This document shows, piece by piece, positions 6,226 through 13,384 of a DNA stretch of 40,866 bases; the first letter of the stretch is position 1, and each line of letters opens with the position of its first letter. The DNA is taken from assembly GCA_964458485.1 (NCBI GenBank), contig CAYWJA010000013.1, positions 1-40,866 on the forward strand, given 5' to 3'. The notes under the pieces are model-generated. The model did no database searches and had not been told where the DNA came from. It saw only the letters and a list, made by a program, of their open reading frames with translations. Source of the DNA: CAYWJA01 sp964458485. GTDB taxonomy: Bacteria; Patescibacteriota; Gracilibacteria; UM-FILTER-43-11. The translations under genes were made by a program, and so were the position numbers.

Positions 6226-7785
6226 TTACTTAGCTACATCAACCGCCCTTGTTTCCCTAAGTACATTCACTTTAATGGTGCCTGGATAAGCAAGTTCTTT
6301 TTCAATCTTTCTGGCAATATCGTGTGAAAGTTGTACAGCTTGCAGGTCATCAATTTTATCTGACTTAACCATTACGCGGACTTCACGCCCGGCCTGTATT
6401 GCATAACACTTATCAATGCCATCAAAGCTGCCTGCAAGTTCTTCAAGTTCTTGCAGTCTTTTTAAGTAAGTTGCCAAAGTTTCACGGCGAGCACCTGGCC
6501 TAGCACCAGAAATTGCATCTGCTACCTGAACAATAATTGCTTCTGGAGTTTCGTAAGGTACAGCTTCGTGATGAGCTTCCACGGCATGAATTACAGCTTT
6601 TGATACACCATATTTTCTTAATATATCCCTGCCGATTAAATCATGACCACCCTCTATTTCATGGTCAACAGCCTTACCTATGTCATGTAGGAACCCTGCT
6701 GTTTTTGCAACCTGTACATCAATTTTTAATTCAGCAGCCATTGCCGCAGCAAGATATCCAACCTCCATAGAATGCTTAAGAATATTTTGACCGTAACTTG
6801 TCCTGAATCTAAGCCTTCCTATGATTTTAATTAAATCCGGATGCAGACCTACAATACCCATTTCATGAACAGCCTTTTCTCCAAACTCAACCATCATCTG
6901 GTTAACCTCCTCTTTTGTTTCTTCTACCACACTTTCAACTCTAGCAGGCTGTATACGCCCATCTTCAATAAGTTTTTCCAGAGATCTTTTTGCAACATAT
7001 CTACGTACCAAATCAAATCCGGAAATTACAATTGCACCTGGTGTATCGTCTACAATTACATCAACACCGGTTAAATGCTCAAATGCATTAATGTTACGAC
7101 CTTCACGACCGATTACACGCCCTTTGATATCATCGCTAGGCAGTTGTACAAGAGTTTGTGTGGATTCTGATGTTACACTAGAGGCCATTTTTTGAATAGC
7201 ATGAGCAATAATATTTTTTGCCTTTTTATCAGCAGTCTCCTTAACATCGTTTTCGACTTTGTTGTAATGTTCAACAAGGTCATCTTTATAATCACGTTCG
7301 ATATTTTTTAGAAGCATTTCCCTTGCTTCTTCCTTGCTCAATTTTGTAATTTTCGAAAGGGCTTCCTCTTGTTTTTTATAAATAGCTTCTAGTTTTTCTT
7401 CATCAACTTTCAGCTGTTCAGATCTTTTGATTAAATCTTCTTTTGCTTGTTCAATTTTGCTTACTTTTTGCTCTAATTGATCTTCCTTGGTTATTAATCT
7501 TTGCTCTTGTTTTTCCAGCTTCTTTTTAACTTCTGATTCCTCCTTTTTAGCATCGTTAATAATATCCAGAGCCTTATTTTTAGCATCTACAATTTTTTCT
7601 TTAATTTTTGTTTCCACCGTAGCGGATTTGTGCTCAAGGTCTTGTAAGTGTTTTTCGATTTTGGCAATTTCTTTTTCACTTTTTTCGCGTATTTTTTTCA
7701 GACGTTTACCTCCTTCCATATGGAAATAGGCATAAATACTGCCACAACCGACCACCAGACCTATAGCTAGATATAAAATGGTCAT
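6226..7785 (-). CDS. rny: Ribonuclease Y
   Basis: 519 residues, the usual family length. It is a membrane-anchored endoribonuclease that starts mRNA decay. An N-terminal membrane segment (about 3-20) is followed by a long charged coiled coil (about 25-190). The KH domain contains GRVIGREGRN near residue 220, and the HD domain contains FLHDIGKAVDHE near residue 368. The C-terminal region with GTIKVNVLRETRAVDVAK is characteristic. All catalytic and RNA-binding motifs appear intact. It is transcribed alone on the minus strand and converges with the PUR-domain gene. Very confident. Confidence 0.97.
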   Translation of the reverse strand: MTILYLAIGLVVGCGSIYAYFHMEGGKRLKKIREKSEKEIAKIEKHLQDLEHKSATVETKIKEKIVDAKNKALDIINDAKKEESEVKKKLEKQEQRLITKEDQLEQKVSKIEQAKEDLIKRSEQLKVDEEKLEAIYKKQEEALSKITKLSKEEAREMLLKNIERDYKDDLVEHYNKVENDVKETADKKAKNIIAHAIQKMASSVTSESTQTLVQLPSDDIKGRVIGREGRNINAFEHLTGVDVIVDDTPGAIVISGFDLVRRYVAKRSLEKLIEDGRIQPARVESVVEETKEEVNQMMVEFGEKAVHEMGIVGLHPDLIKIIGRLRFRTSYGQNILKHSMEVGYLAAAMAAELKIDVQVAKTAGFLHDIGKAVDHEIEGGHDLIGRDILRKYGVSKAVIHAVEAHHEAVPYETPEAIIVQVADAISGARPGARRETLATYLKRLQELEELAGSFDGIDKCYAIQAGREVRVMVKSDKIDDLQAVQLSHDIARKIEKELAYPGTIKVNVLRETRAVDVAK

Positions 7786-8126
7786 AATAAATAAATTAAG
7801 GTTATAAATTTAACCTCAAGTTATACCTGTATTGCGCACTATTTAGGTGTGTACTAAAAATATCCTATGAATTATATTTTTTGAAATTCGATCAAATAAT
7901 TTTTTTATTCCAATTTCTAATTTCAATTTTCCAATTTCGAAAAGATATTAGTCGTCAATTATCTCTAAGTAGTACGGTAATCGGCAGAAGCGTATAACTT
8001 GAGTTACAGAAAAAGTTTCTGATATATTTTACACAAAATAAGTGGTATTGTCAAAATTATTTTATGTTTTACATAAGCCGTTTATCTTATTTATATAGTC
8101 TTAATGAAAAAAGTATAAAAAAAGAC
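7786..8126. other. AT-rich spacer between rny and RNA promoter
   Basis: It holds the upstream region of rny on one side and the large RNA on the other. Short GAGGTTAAA/TTTAACCTC-like symmetry near 7795-7815 is visible. No gene or recognised element otherwise. Confidence 0.4.
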
Positions 8127-8155
8127 TTGCAATATTAATAAAATTTTGCTATAAT
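8127..8155 (+). promoter_or_regulatory. Near-consensus sigma-70 promoter driving a non-coding RNA
   Basis: TTGCAA (8127-8132), exactly 17 bases, then TATAAT (8150-8155). It is one of the best promoter matches in the window, and no open reading frame of note follows in the next 800 bases. Confidence 0.75.
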
Positions 8156-8161
8156 AGTATG

Positions 8162-8826
8162 AAGACTAAGAAATGATCCTTAACAGCATATATCAAAACT
8201 CTCAGTGAGAAGAGACTGCCCTATCTATATTTCCATGATTGTAAATCCTGGATTTTCTATCATTCTACTTGGTAGGCGGGCAGAATTATATTTTAGTATT
8301 TATTATTTTTCATTAATTGTTAAATATAAAATATAAAAATAGTGAACGATAATTCCACCCTTCGGTTATGAGCTTTTACAGGCCTGAAACTCACATCCGA
8401 AAAAAGATTTAGTATTTTGCCTCTAGGGCAGGGGTTACATAGTTCCGAAATATAGAGGCAGTCTTCTCTCACTGATTGCGTTTCCATTTGTCTCACATTT
8501 GTCTTTTGTCGACTTCGGTTGGCGTTTGATGTTTGTGGGGTTTGTAATTTTGATCATCTCGATTCGTCGAGTTGATTGGGATTGCACCTTTCTTTCAAGA
8601 CGAAAATAAAAGTTCATTTCTTGACTTTCTGCTTCGGTGGATTGATGAGTATGGACCCTTTGTTTCTTTTGACTTCGGTCTTTTGGAACACTTTCCCTTG
8701 TTAGAGTTTAGTTGTTTAACATTTTAATTTATTAGGATGTTTGGCTTCTAAGTTTTATTTGGTTTTGCTCTTGGTGAGAGTTTTAAAAACCTTTCGTATG
8801 ACTTCGGTTTAATGAAGGGTTTTTTT
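8162..8826 (+). ncRNA. Large structured non-coding RNA (~665 nt), family unknown
   Basis: Bounded by a strong promoter and an intrinsic terminator. Positions 8202-8220 pair with 8458-8476 (17 of 19). The helix continues as TCTATATTTC (8224-8233) with GAAATATAGA (8448-8457), closing a ~275-nt domain. Downstream comes a series of UUCG-capped hairpins: 8509-8524, 8554-8577, around 8632-8637, 8671-8680 and the terminator itself. Inside the closed domain, about 8290-8342, an AT-rich palindrome resembles the spacer palindromes and may be an insertion into a loop. GGGGTTACA near 8432-8440 and the long closing helix recall 6S RNA only loosely. tmRNA and RNase P hallmarks were looked for and not seen. 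Confidence 0.6.
8788..8826 (+). terminator. Intrinsic terminator of the large RNA
   Basis: AACCTTTC (8788-8795) pairs with GAAGGGTT (8814-8821), followed by T-rich 8820-8826. The loop contains GACTTCGGTT. Confidence 0.7.
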
Positions 8827-8827
8827 A

Positions 8828-8981
8828 ATTTCAGATCTCAGAACTCAGATCTCAGATTTAATCTAATATTCTTATATTTTTCACTTACTCTTTAATTATT
8901 TAATTAAATAGCTGGCAAATGACAAATGCCAGTATCTTAAATGAAGATTCGAATCAGAAATCTGATATCTGAGATCTGAGA
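8828..8981. repeat. Intergenic palindrome with TCAGATCTCAGA arms
   Basis: Left arm TTTCAGATCTCAGAACTCAG, right arm CTGATATCTGAGATCTGAGA, centre with TTTAATTATTTAATTAAATA. Same family as 1150-1300 and 16794-16900. It separates the RNA terminator from the end of the convergent MurF-like gene. Confidence 0.65.
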
Positions 8982-8983
8982 TG

Positions 8984-10243
8984 CTAAACCTTCTCCCATT
9001 CATCCCCCTGTCTGCAAAGCAGTTCACTGGCCTGAGAAGGTTTATCCATAATAATTTTCACTAATCGTTCCATTCGTACTTTATTCTGAGAACCCTTCAC
9101 AAGAATAAGGTCTTTCGGGGTTATTTCATTTTTTAGAAAATGTCCAGCTTCCTCAGAATCAAAAAAGGTATAAATGTTTTTTTCTTTCATACCAGCTTCT
9201 ACAGCACCTTGTTTTATTGTAGCGGCTTCTGGACCTACTGTAATTAGTATTTCAGCTACCTTAGATGCCTGTTCACCCAATGTAAGATGGGCTTCTTTGT
9301 TCATTTCCCCCAGTTCATTCATTGTACCCAGTGCAGCGATTTTGCGTTTTCCTTTTAGTTCAGACAATAGTTCCAATGCCTTAGCAGTTGCAGTTGGAGA
9401 TGCATTATATGAACTATCTATAATAGTACTTTTATTTATACCTTCAATCGGATTCATTCGGCTTTTAGGCATTTTATAGTCTTCCAAAGATTTAGCACAA
9501 TTATTTAAATCAATTCCAAGTTTTAGTGCAACTGTTATGGCGGGCAATATGGTGTATATTTGGAATTTACCAAGCACAGGCACTTTAAAATCAATAGATT
9601 CACCTTTATAGGTCACTTTAAATTTTATACAGGTGTTTAATACTTCGACATCAGATGCCTTTATATTACATTCTTCAGATGTACCATAGCTTACTTTTTG
9701 AGCGTTGGTTTCCATATTTTTAACAAGTTCATCATCAAAATTTAAAACAGCCATACAATTTGATTTCATATCTTTTATAAGCATGTTTTTTTCCTTCTGA
9801 ATATCTTTTAAATCTTTAAATTGCCCTTTATCCAAATGAACAGGGTTTACATTTGTGATTACGCCGATTTTTGGCTTAGCTATTTTAATAAGCCTTTTTA
9901 TATCCCCCGGATGATCCGCACCCATTTCAAGTATTACTTTTTCAAAAGGTTTTTTTTCTTCCAATAAAACTCTCTGTAATATTTTTAGCCATACAGTTAT
10001 AGATGAAAATCCTGATTCCTCTTCCTGCAGAATGGCTAGACTTAGTCCTATTTCTGTATTAAAACCTCCTGGGCTTCTGTACGTTTTAAAATAATTTTTT
10101 AAAATATGATAAATAGCCTCTTTCGTGCTGGTTTTGCCAATACTACCGGTCACAGCGATAACCTGGGTTCGGTGTCTTTTTAAGAACTGTTTTGCCTTAA
10201 AAATGAGAAGTTTAGTAATTAGATATTTTAATGTTTTTTTCAT
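8984..10243 (-). CDS. murF: MurF-like Mur ligase lacking the N-terminal substrate domain
   Basis: 419 residues from the ATG at 10243-10241 (MKKTLKYLITKLL). Mur ligases join an amino acid or dipeptide to UDP-MurNAc peptides using ATP; MurF adds D-Ala-D-Ala. The ATP loop VTGSIGKTSTKE lies at residues 31-42. Further family marks are FEKVILEMGADHPGDI, VITNVNPVHLDK and SSYNASPTATAKALELL, the last typical of MurF. In canonical MurF the ATP loop sits near residue 110, after a UDP-binding domain. Here only ~30 mostly basic/hydrophobic residues precede it, and the spacer upstream gives no room for more. Either the substrate domain is lost or supplied separately, or this is a divergent MurF-like ligase. 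Confidence 0.85.
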   Translation of the reverse strand: MKKTLKYLITKLLIFKAKQFLKRHRTQVIAVTGSIGKTSTKEAIYHILKNYFKTYRSPGGFNTEIGLSLAILQEEESGFSSITVWLKILQRVLLEEKKPFEKVILEMGADHPGDIKRLIKIAKPKIGVITNVNPVHLDKGQFKDLKDIQKEKNMLIKDMKSNCMAVLNFDDELVKNMETNAQKVSYGTSEECNIKASDVEVLNTCIKFKVTYKGESIDFKVPVLGKFQIYTILPAITVALKLGIDLNNCAKSLEDYKMPKSRMNPIEGINKSTIIDSSYNASPTATAKALELLSELKGKRKIAALGTMNELGEMNKEAHLTLGEQASKVAEILITVGPEAATIKQGAVEAGMKEKNIYTFFDSEEAGHFLKNEITPKDLILVKGSQNKVRMERLVKIIMDKPSQASELLCRQGDEWEKV

Positions 10244-10245
10244 AT

Positions 10246-10304
10246 TGTTTTCAAATTGTAACCATATTGTAACCATATTGTAACCAAATTGTAACCAAAT
10301 TGTT
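10246..10304. repeat. Tandem ATTGTAACCA repeats
   Basis: About five imperfect copies of ATTGTAACCA/AATTGTAACCA directly upstream of the MurF-like start codon. They resemble one arm of the palindromes at 6053-6222. Confidence 0.55.
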
Positions 10305-10321
10305 GTATAAAAAATCAGTGT

Positions 10322-10351
10322 TTGACATTATGATACTATGTGCATTAGAAT
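10322..10351 (+). promoter_or_regulatory. Promoter for the two small orphan genes
   Basis: TTGACA (10322-10327), 18-nt spacer, TAGAAT (10346-10351), 30 bases before the start codon at 10381. Confidence 0.5.
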
Positions 10352-10380
10352 AATTTCCTTTATAAATTAATTTTAAAATT

Positions 10381-10725
10381 ATGGAACATTCATGTAGACA
10401 TTCAGAGAATGGGTTTGTTAACAATGCTCATCTTAGCAAGGCAGCTGATCCAAGAGGTGATAATGTGCAAAGGTCAAGGTTTAGTATTGCTGATATTGCC
10501 CAACTTCACTCGACAGAAGATACAGATGTTAATTCATCAGGTTTAAAATTGGCAGGCATGGAGGTCTTAGCCAGTGGCACCTCAATTGCTGGAGAATTAC
10601 TAAAGAAAGTAGATAGAGGCAGAGGTGTAGTGTCCCGGGCTTTAGCTAATGTTGCTACGTTGGTGCAGGGGCAAGGGGCTAGGCCAAAAGATTCGAATAC
10701 ATTTTTAGCAAGCAGGTATTTGTAA
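10381..10725 (+). CDS. Small hypothetical protein with SCRHSE motif
   Basis: 114 residues, not recognised. It starts MEHSCRHSENGF and has a central helix-prone part (GLKLAGMEVLASGTSIAGEL) and a basic C-terminal half. No signal peptide or clear membrane segment. The A/T-rich leader ending AAAATT before ATG is the style of native genes. The next small gene begins about 20 bases further on and carries a very similar SCRHTE motif, so the two may be diverged duplicates or act together. Confidence 0.55.
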   Translation: MEHSCRHSENGFVNNAHLSKAADPRGDNVQRSRFSIADIAQLHSTEDTDVNSSGLKLAGMEVLASGTSIAGELLKKVDRGRGVVSRALANVATLVQGQGARPKDSNTFLASRYL

Positions 10726-10746
10726 TATTTGAAAAACAAAACACTC

Positions 10747-11037
10747 ATGCACAATATGTGTGGCACAAATACAGGTTATGGCATTAGCCCGGAAGAAACA
10801 TTAAAAAATGGTAGCTGCAGGCATACTGAATCTTATTCTAATGCTGAATTTACAAGGGATGTTTTAAAATTTCTTCTTCAATCAATACGAAGGTCAGATG
10901 ATAATCCTTTAGATAAAGATGGTAGGTATACAAGAATTAGTACTGCAGTTGGTATTGTTGGGGGGTTTGGAGTATTTTTGAGAGAAGAAATAGGGAGTGT
11001 CATATCTGCATTACACTCAAAAAGAGCAAAAGAATAG
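10747..11037 (+). CDS. Small hypothetical protein with SCRHTE motif
   Basis: 96 residues from the first ATG (10747); a TTG at 10729 in the same frame is possible. It contains CGTNTGYG, then GSCRHTES, a helical middle (FTRDVLKFLLQSIRRSDD) and a short hydrophobic stretch AVGIVGGFGVFL near the C-terminus. No family recognised. It is probably co-transcribed with the gene ending at 10725. The shared SCRH[ST]E motif may bind metal (Cys/His) or be chance in small proteins. Confidence 0.5.
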   Translation: MHNMCGTNTGYGISPEETLKNGSCRHTESYSNAEFTRDVLKFLLQSIRRSDDNPLDKDGRYTRISTAVGIVGGFGVFLREEIGSVISALHSKRAKE

Positions 11038-11078
11038 GTGGTTCTATATTACTTTTTAGGCTTTTAAGATGGTTTATA

Positions 11079-12029
11079 TTAACCTCTAATCACCAAGAAA
11101 ATAATATAAATCACATACGCAGTTACAAATATCCCTCCTTCAAAACGACTGATTTTGTCTTTTTTGTATGCAAAGCTCGCACTAAAAAGCATTATTGTGG
11201 CGAGTAGAAATACAAAAATATCAGTATTAATTGATAAATTGAATGGCATTGGTTTTATGGTTGCACTTAAGCCGAGAACCCAGAAGATGTTGAATAGATT
11301 TGATCCCACAATATTACCAATTGCAATATCTGTTTTACGTTTATAGGCTGCTACCGCAGAAGTTGCAAGTTCTGGTAGCGATGTACCAACAGCTACAATT
11401 GTTAGTCCAATAAGTGCTTCACTTAAGCCAAGGGTTTTAGCAATTGTTACTGCGCCATCTACAACCCATTTACCCCCATAAGCCAGGCCAACTATACCAA
11501 TGCCTGTCATAAGCAATGCTTTAAATACAGGGTGTTTGCCATCAGTAGTGTGCTTTTCTTTATGTGCTTTTGCAAGACCAATAGTATAGCTCATAAAAAT
11601 AACAAAAAAGGTCATAAGTATTAGTCCGTCTACCCTGCTTATAACAGATGCACTAGCTTTATCTATAAAAATATCATTAGCCATGAATAAGAGTACAACA
11701 CCGGCTAGTATATTCATTGGTATCTCCTTCCATGTTGTATTTTTTTTGACCCTAAGCGGGTAAATCAATGCTGAAATACCGAGTATTAGGAATATGTTAG
11801 ATATATTACTTCCAATAATATTACCCATTCCAATATCCGCATTACCTTTAAAACTGGCAATAACATTTACCAAAAGCTCCGGTGCAGATGTACCTAGGGA
11901 TACGATTGTAAGACCAATTACAATATCTGATATACCTATGCGTTTGGCTAGCGAACTTGAACCATCTACCAAATAATCCGCTCCTTTAACAAGAAATACG
12001 AAGCCGAGGATGAATAAAATATACGTCAT
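11079..12029 (-). CDS. Calcium/cation:sodium antiporter (CaCA family, YrbG-like)
   Basis: 316 residues with about ten membrane segments. It exchanges Na+ or K+ for Ca2+ across the cytoplasmic membrane. Both internal alpha-repeats are intact: GLTIVSLGTSAPELLVNV with GNIIGSNISNIFLILG in the first half, and GLTIVAVGTSLPELATS with GNIVGSNLFNIFWVLG in the second. The acidic PEL residues bind cation. Length is normal. It stands alone, with a spacer palindrome upstream at 12066-12236. Confidence 0.93.
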   Translation of the reverse strand: MTYILFILGFVFLVKGADYLVDGSSSLAKRIGISDIVIGLTIVSLGTSAPELLVNVIASFKGNADIGMGNIIGSNISNIFLILGISALIYPLRVKKNTTWKEIPMNILAGVVLLFMANDIFIDKASASVISRVDGLILMTFFVIFMSYTIGLAKAHKEKHTTDGKHPVFKALLMTGIGIVGLAYGGKWVVDGAVTIAKTLGLSEALIGLTIVAVGTSLPELATSAVAAYKRKTDIAIGNIVGSNLFNIFWVLGLSATIKPMPFNLSINTDIFVFLLATIMLFSASFAYKKDKISRFEGGIFVTAYVIYIIFLVIRG

Positions 12030-12065
12030 TTTTATTTTTTATTAGTATGTCTACTGTATTATAAA

Positions 12066-12236
12066 AACGTCCAAACGTCCAGATGTCCAAACTTTACAAA
12101 CAGACGTCCAAACGTACAAATATCCAGTTATCCAAATACTATCTAATTAATTATTCAGAATAGGTTTGTTGGTTTGTAATGTTTGTAATTTGGCATTTGT
12201 TTGTAAAGTTTGGCAATTTGGCGAATCTGGACGTTT
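12066..12236. repeat. Intergenic palindrome with CGTCCAAACGTCC arms
   Basis: Left arm of repeated ACGTCCAAACGTCCAGATG-like units and ACAAA stretches; right arm GGTTTGTAATGTTTG to TCTGGACGTTT; centre CTAATTAATTATTCAG. Same family as 5287-5500 and 39364-39540. Confidence 0.65.
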
Positions 12237-12243
12237 TAAATAT

Positions 12244-13344
12244 TTAGATCTGCTTCCCCAATTCCTTCATAACCACCCTTTTAATCGTTGCCTCATCTAT
12301 AAATGGTCCTGTCCCATCATGATAACGAGGTTGTCCCCCTAGGATTCTAGAGCCTCCCCAGCCTGTTTTTAAAAGTTTTTTATTTGTAACACCATGTCTT
12401 TTTTTAGCTTTTGTTTCTTTGCGTGTTAATTTTTTGAAAACAGGAATTAGGTTATACTTTGTAATCAAACCAATAGCTTTTATTGTCCATTTATTGTTTC
12501 CGTCAGTACATACAACACATATACATTTATTATCTTTTTTTTCAGTTACCAGTTTGCGTATTGCCCCATAAATACCCCCCTCACTTGCTCTTACAAATAT
12601 GATTGTATCACCATTTGGCAGTGCCTCTGTGTCATATCCCTGAATAGAAACTTCTTCTTCTGGCTCATCTTGGTAAAAAGCATATTTATCAATTTCTTGA
12701 AATGTACGTTCAGCATATTCAACAAGGTCTATATTTCCCCAACGTTGTCTTTTTTTCAACTCACGCTCCTCGTTAGATAGCCATAAAATTCTACGTCGTA
12801 TCTCCGGAATCATTTCATCACGCATTACTAATTCTTCATAGCCAAAACCATGCCTATCGATGTTTCCTGCCAATTGAAAAATAGGCATCATTTTTCTAAA
12901 AACAACATCACGATACCCAATAGAATCAGCATGCATAAGTGCCCAAGCTGCCAGCAGAGAATCCAGATCAGCATGACTAGCAATTATATTGTTGCCAATT
13001 TCGCTAATTTGACGATCACGCACAAGCATTATTGCCTGCTCACAAGTTGATAATGTAAAATCTCGTATACAACGCTTTCCATGGTGATCGAGGGAATAAA
13101 CTCTTCTTCTGGCATCTATATATGGACCATTACATGCACCATCTAAATAAATTGTATTATGCGGGTGTTTTTCTTTTTTTAAATCACCAACTTTTTTACG
13201 CATACCCCTAACAATAAAGAGTTGATTTGGATCATGATCAGTCAATCCCATTCGTACTAATGCCTTGTGTGATTCTCCATCGAATTTTCCATGAGTTAGC
13301 TGATACTCTACCTCGCTATGGTGTTTTTTGTCAGGGCGACGCAT
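12244..13344 (-). CDS. DHH-motif protein, motifs in unusual order
   Basis: 366 residues from the ATG at 13344-13342 (MRRPDKKHHSEVEYQ). A module at about residues 60-150 reads IYLDGACNGPYIDARRRVYS, then LDHHGKR, and 36 residues later ASHADLDSLLAAWALMHA. DHH and H-x-D-x-D are the metal-binding signatures of DHH phosphoesterases, but in known members H-x-D-x-D comes first. Here DHH comes first, as in the C-terminal domain of the 1384-aa protein at 24285. The C-terminal half has GDTIIFVRASEGGIYGAIRK and a basic tail with GWGGSRILGGQPRYHDGTG, which could bind nucleic acid or nucleotide. It starts 41 bases after the stop of the lamin-tail gene on the same strand, so co-transcription is likely. Enzyme class is inference. 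Confidence 0.55.
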   Translation of the reverse strand: MRRPDKKHHSEVEYQLTHGKFDGESHKALVRMGLTDHDPNQLFIVRGMRKKVGDLKKEKHPHNTIYLDGACNGPYIDARRRVYSLDHHGKRCIRDFTLSTCEQAIMLVRDRQISEIGNNIIASHADLDSLLAAWALMHADSIGYRDVVFRKMMPIFQLAGNIDRHGFGYEELVMRDEMIPEIRRRILWLSNEERELKKRQRWGNIDLVEYAERTFQEIDKYAFYQDEPEEEVSIQGYDTEALPNGDTIIFVRASEGGIYGAIRKLVTEKKDNKCICVVCTDGNNKWTIKAIGLITKYNLIPVFKKLTRKETKAKKRHGVTNKKLLKTGWGGSRILGGQPRYHDGTGPFIDEATIKRVVMKELGKQI

Positions 13345-13384
13345 GGGGTAAAAATTAAATATGGTTATTAATTGTAAACAAAAT

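Noticed and set aside
8162..8826. tmRNA, RNase P RNA or SRP RNA
   Set aside because: No tRNA-like ends or tag frame, no RNase P conserved-region words such as GAGGAAAGTCC, and no SRP GGAAGG loop were found.
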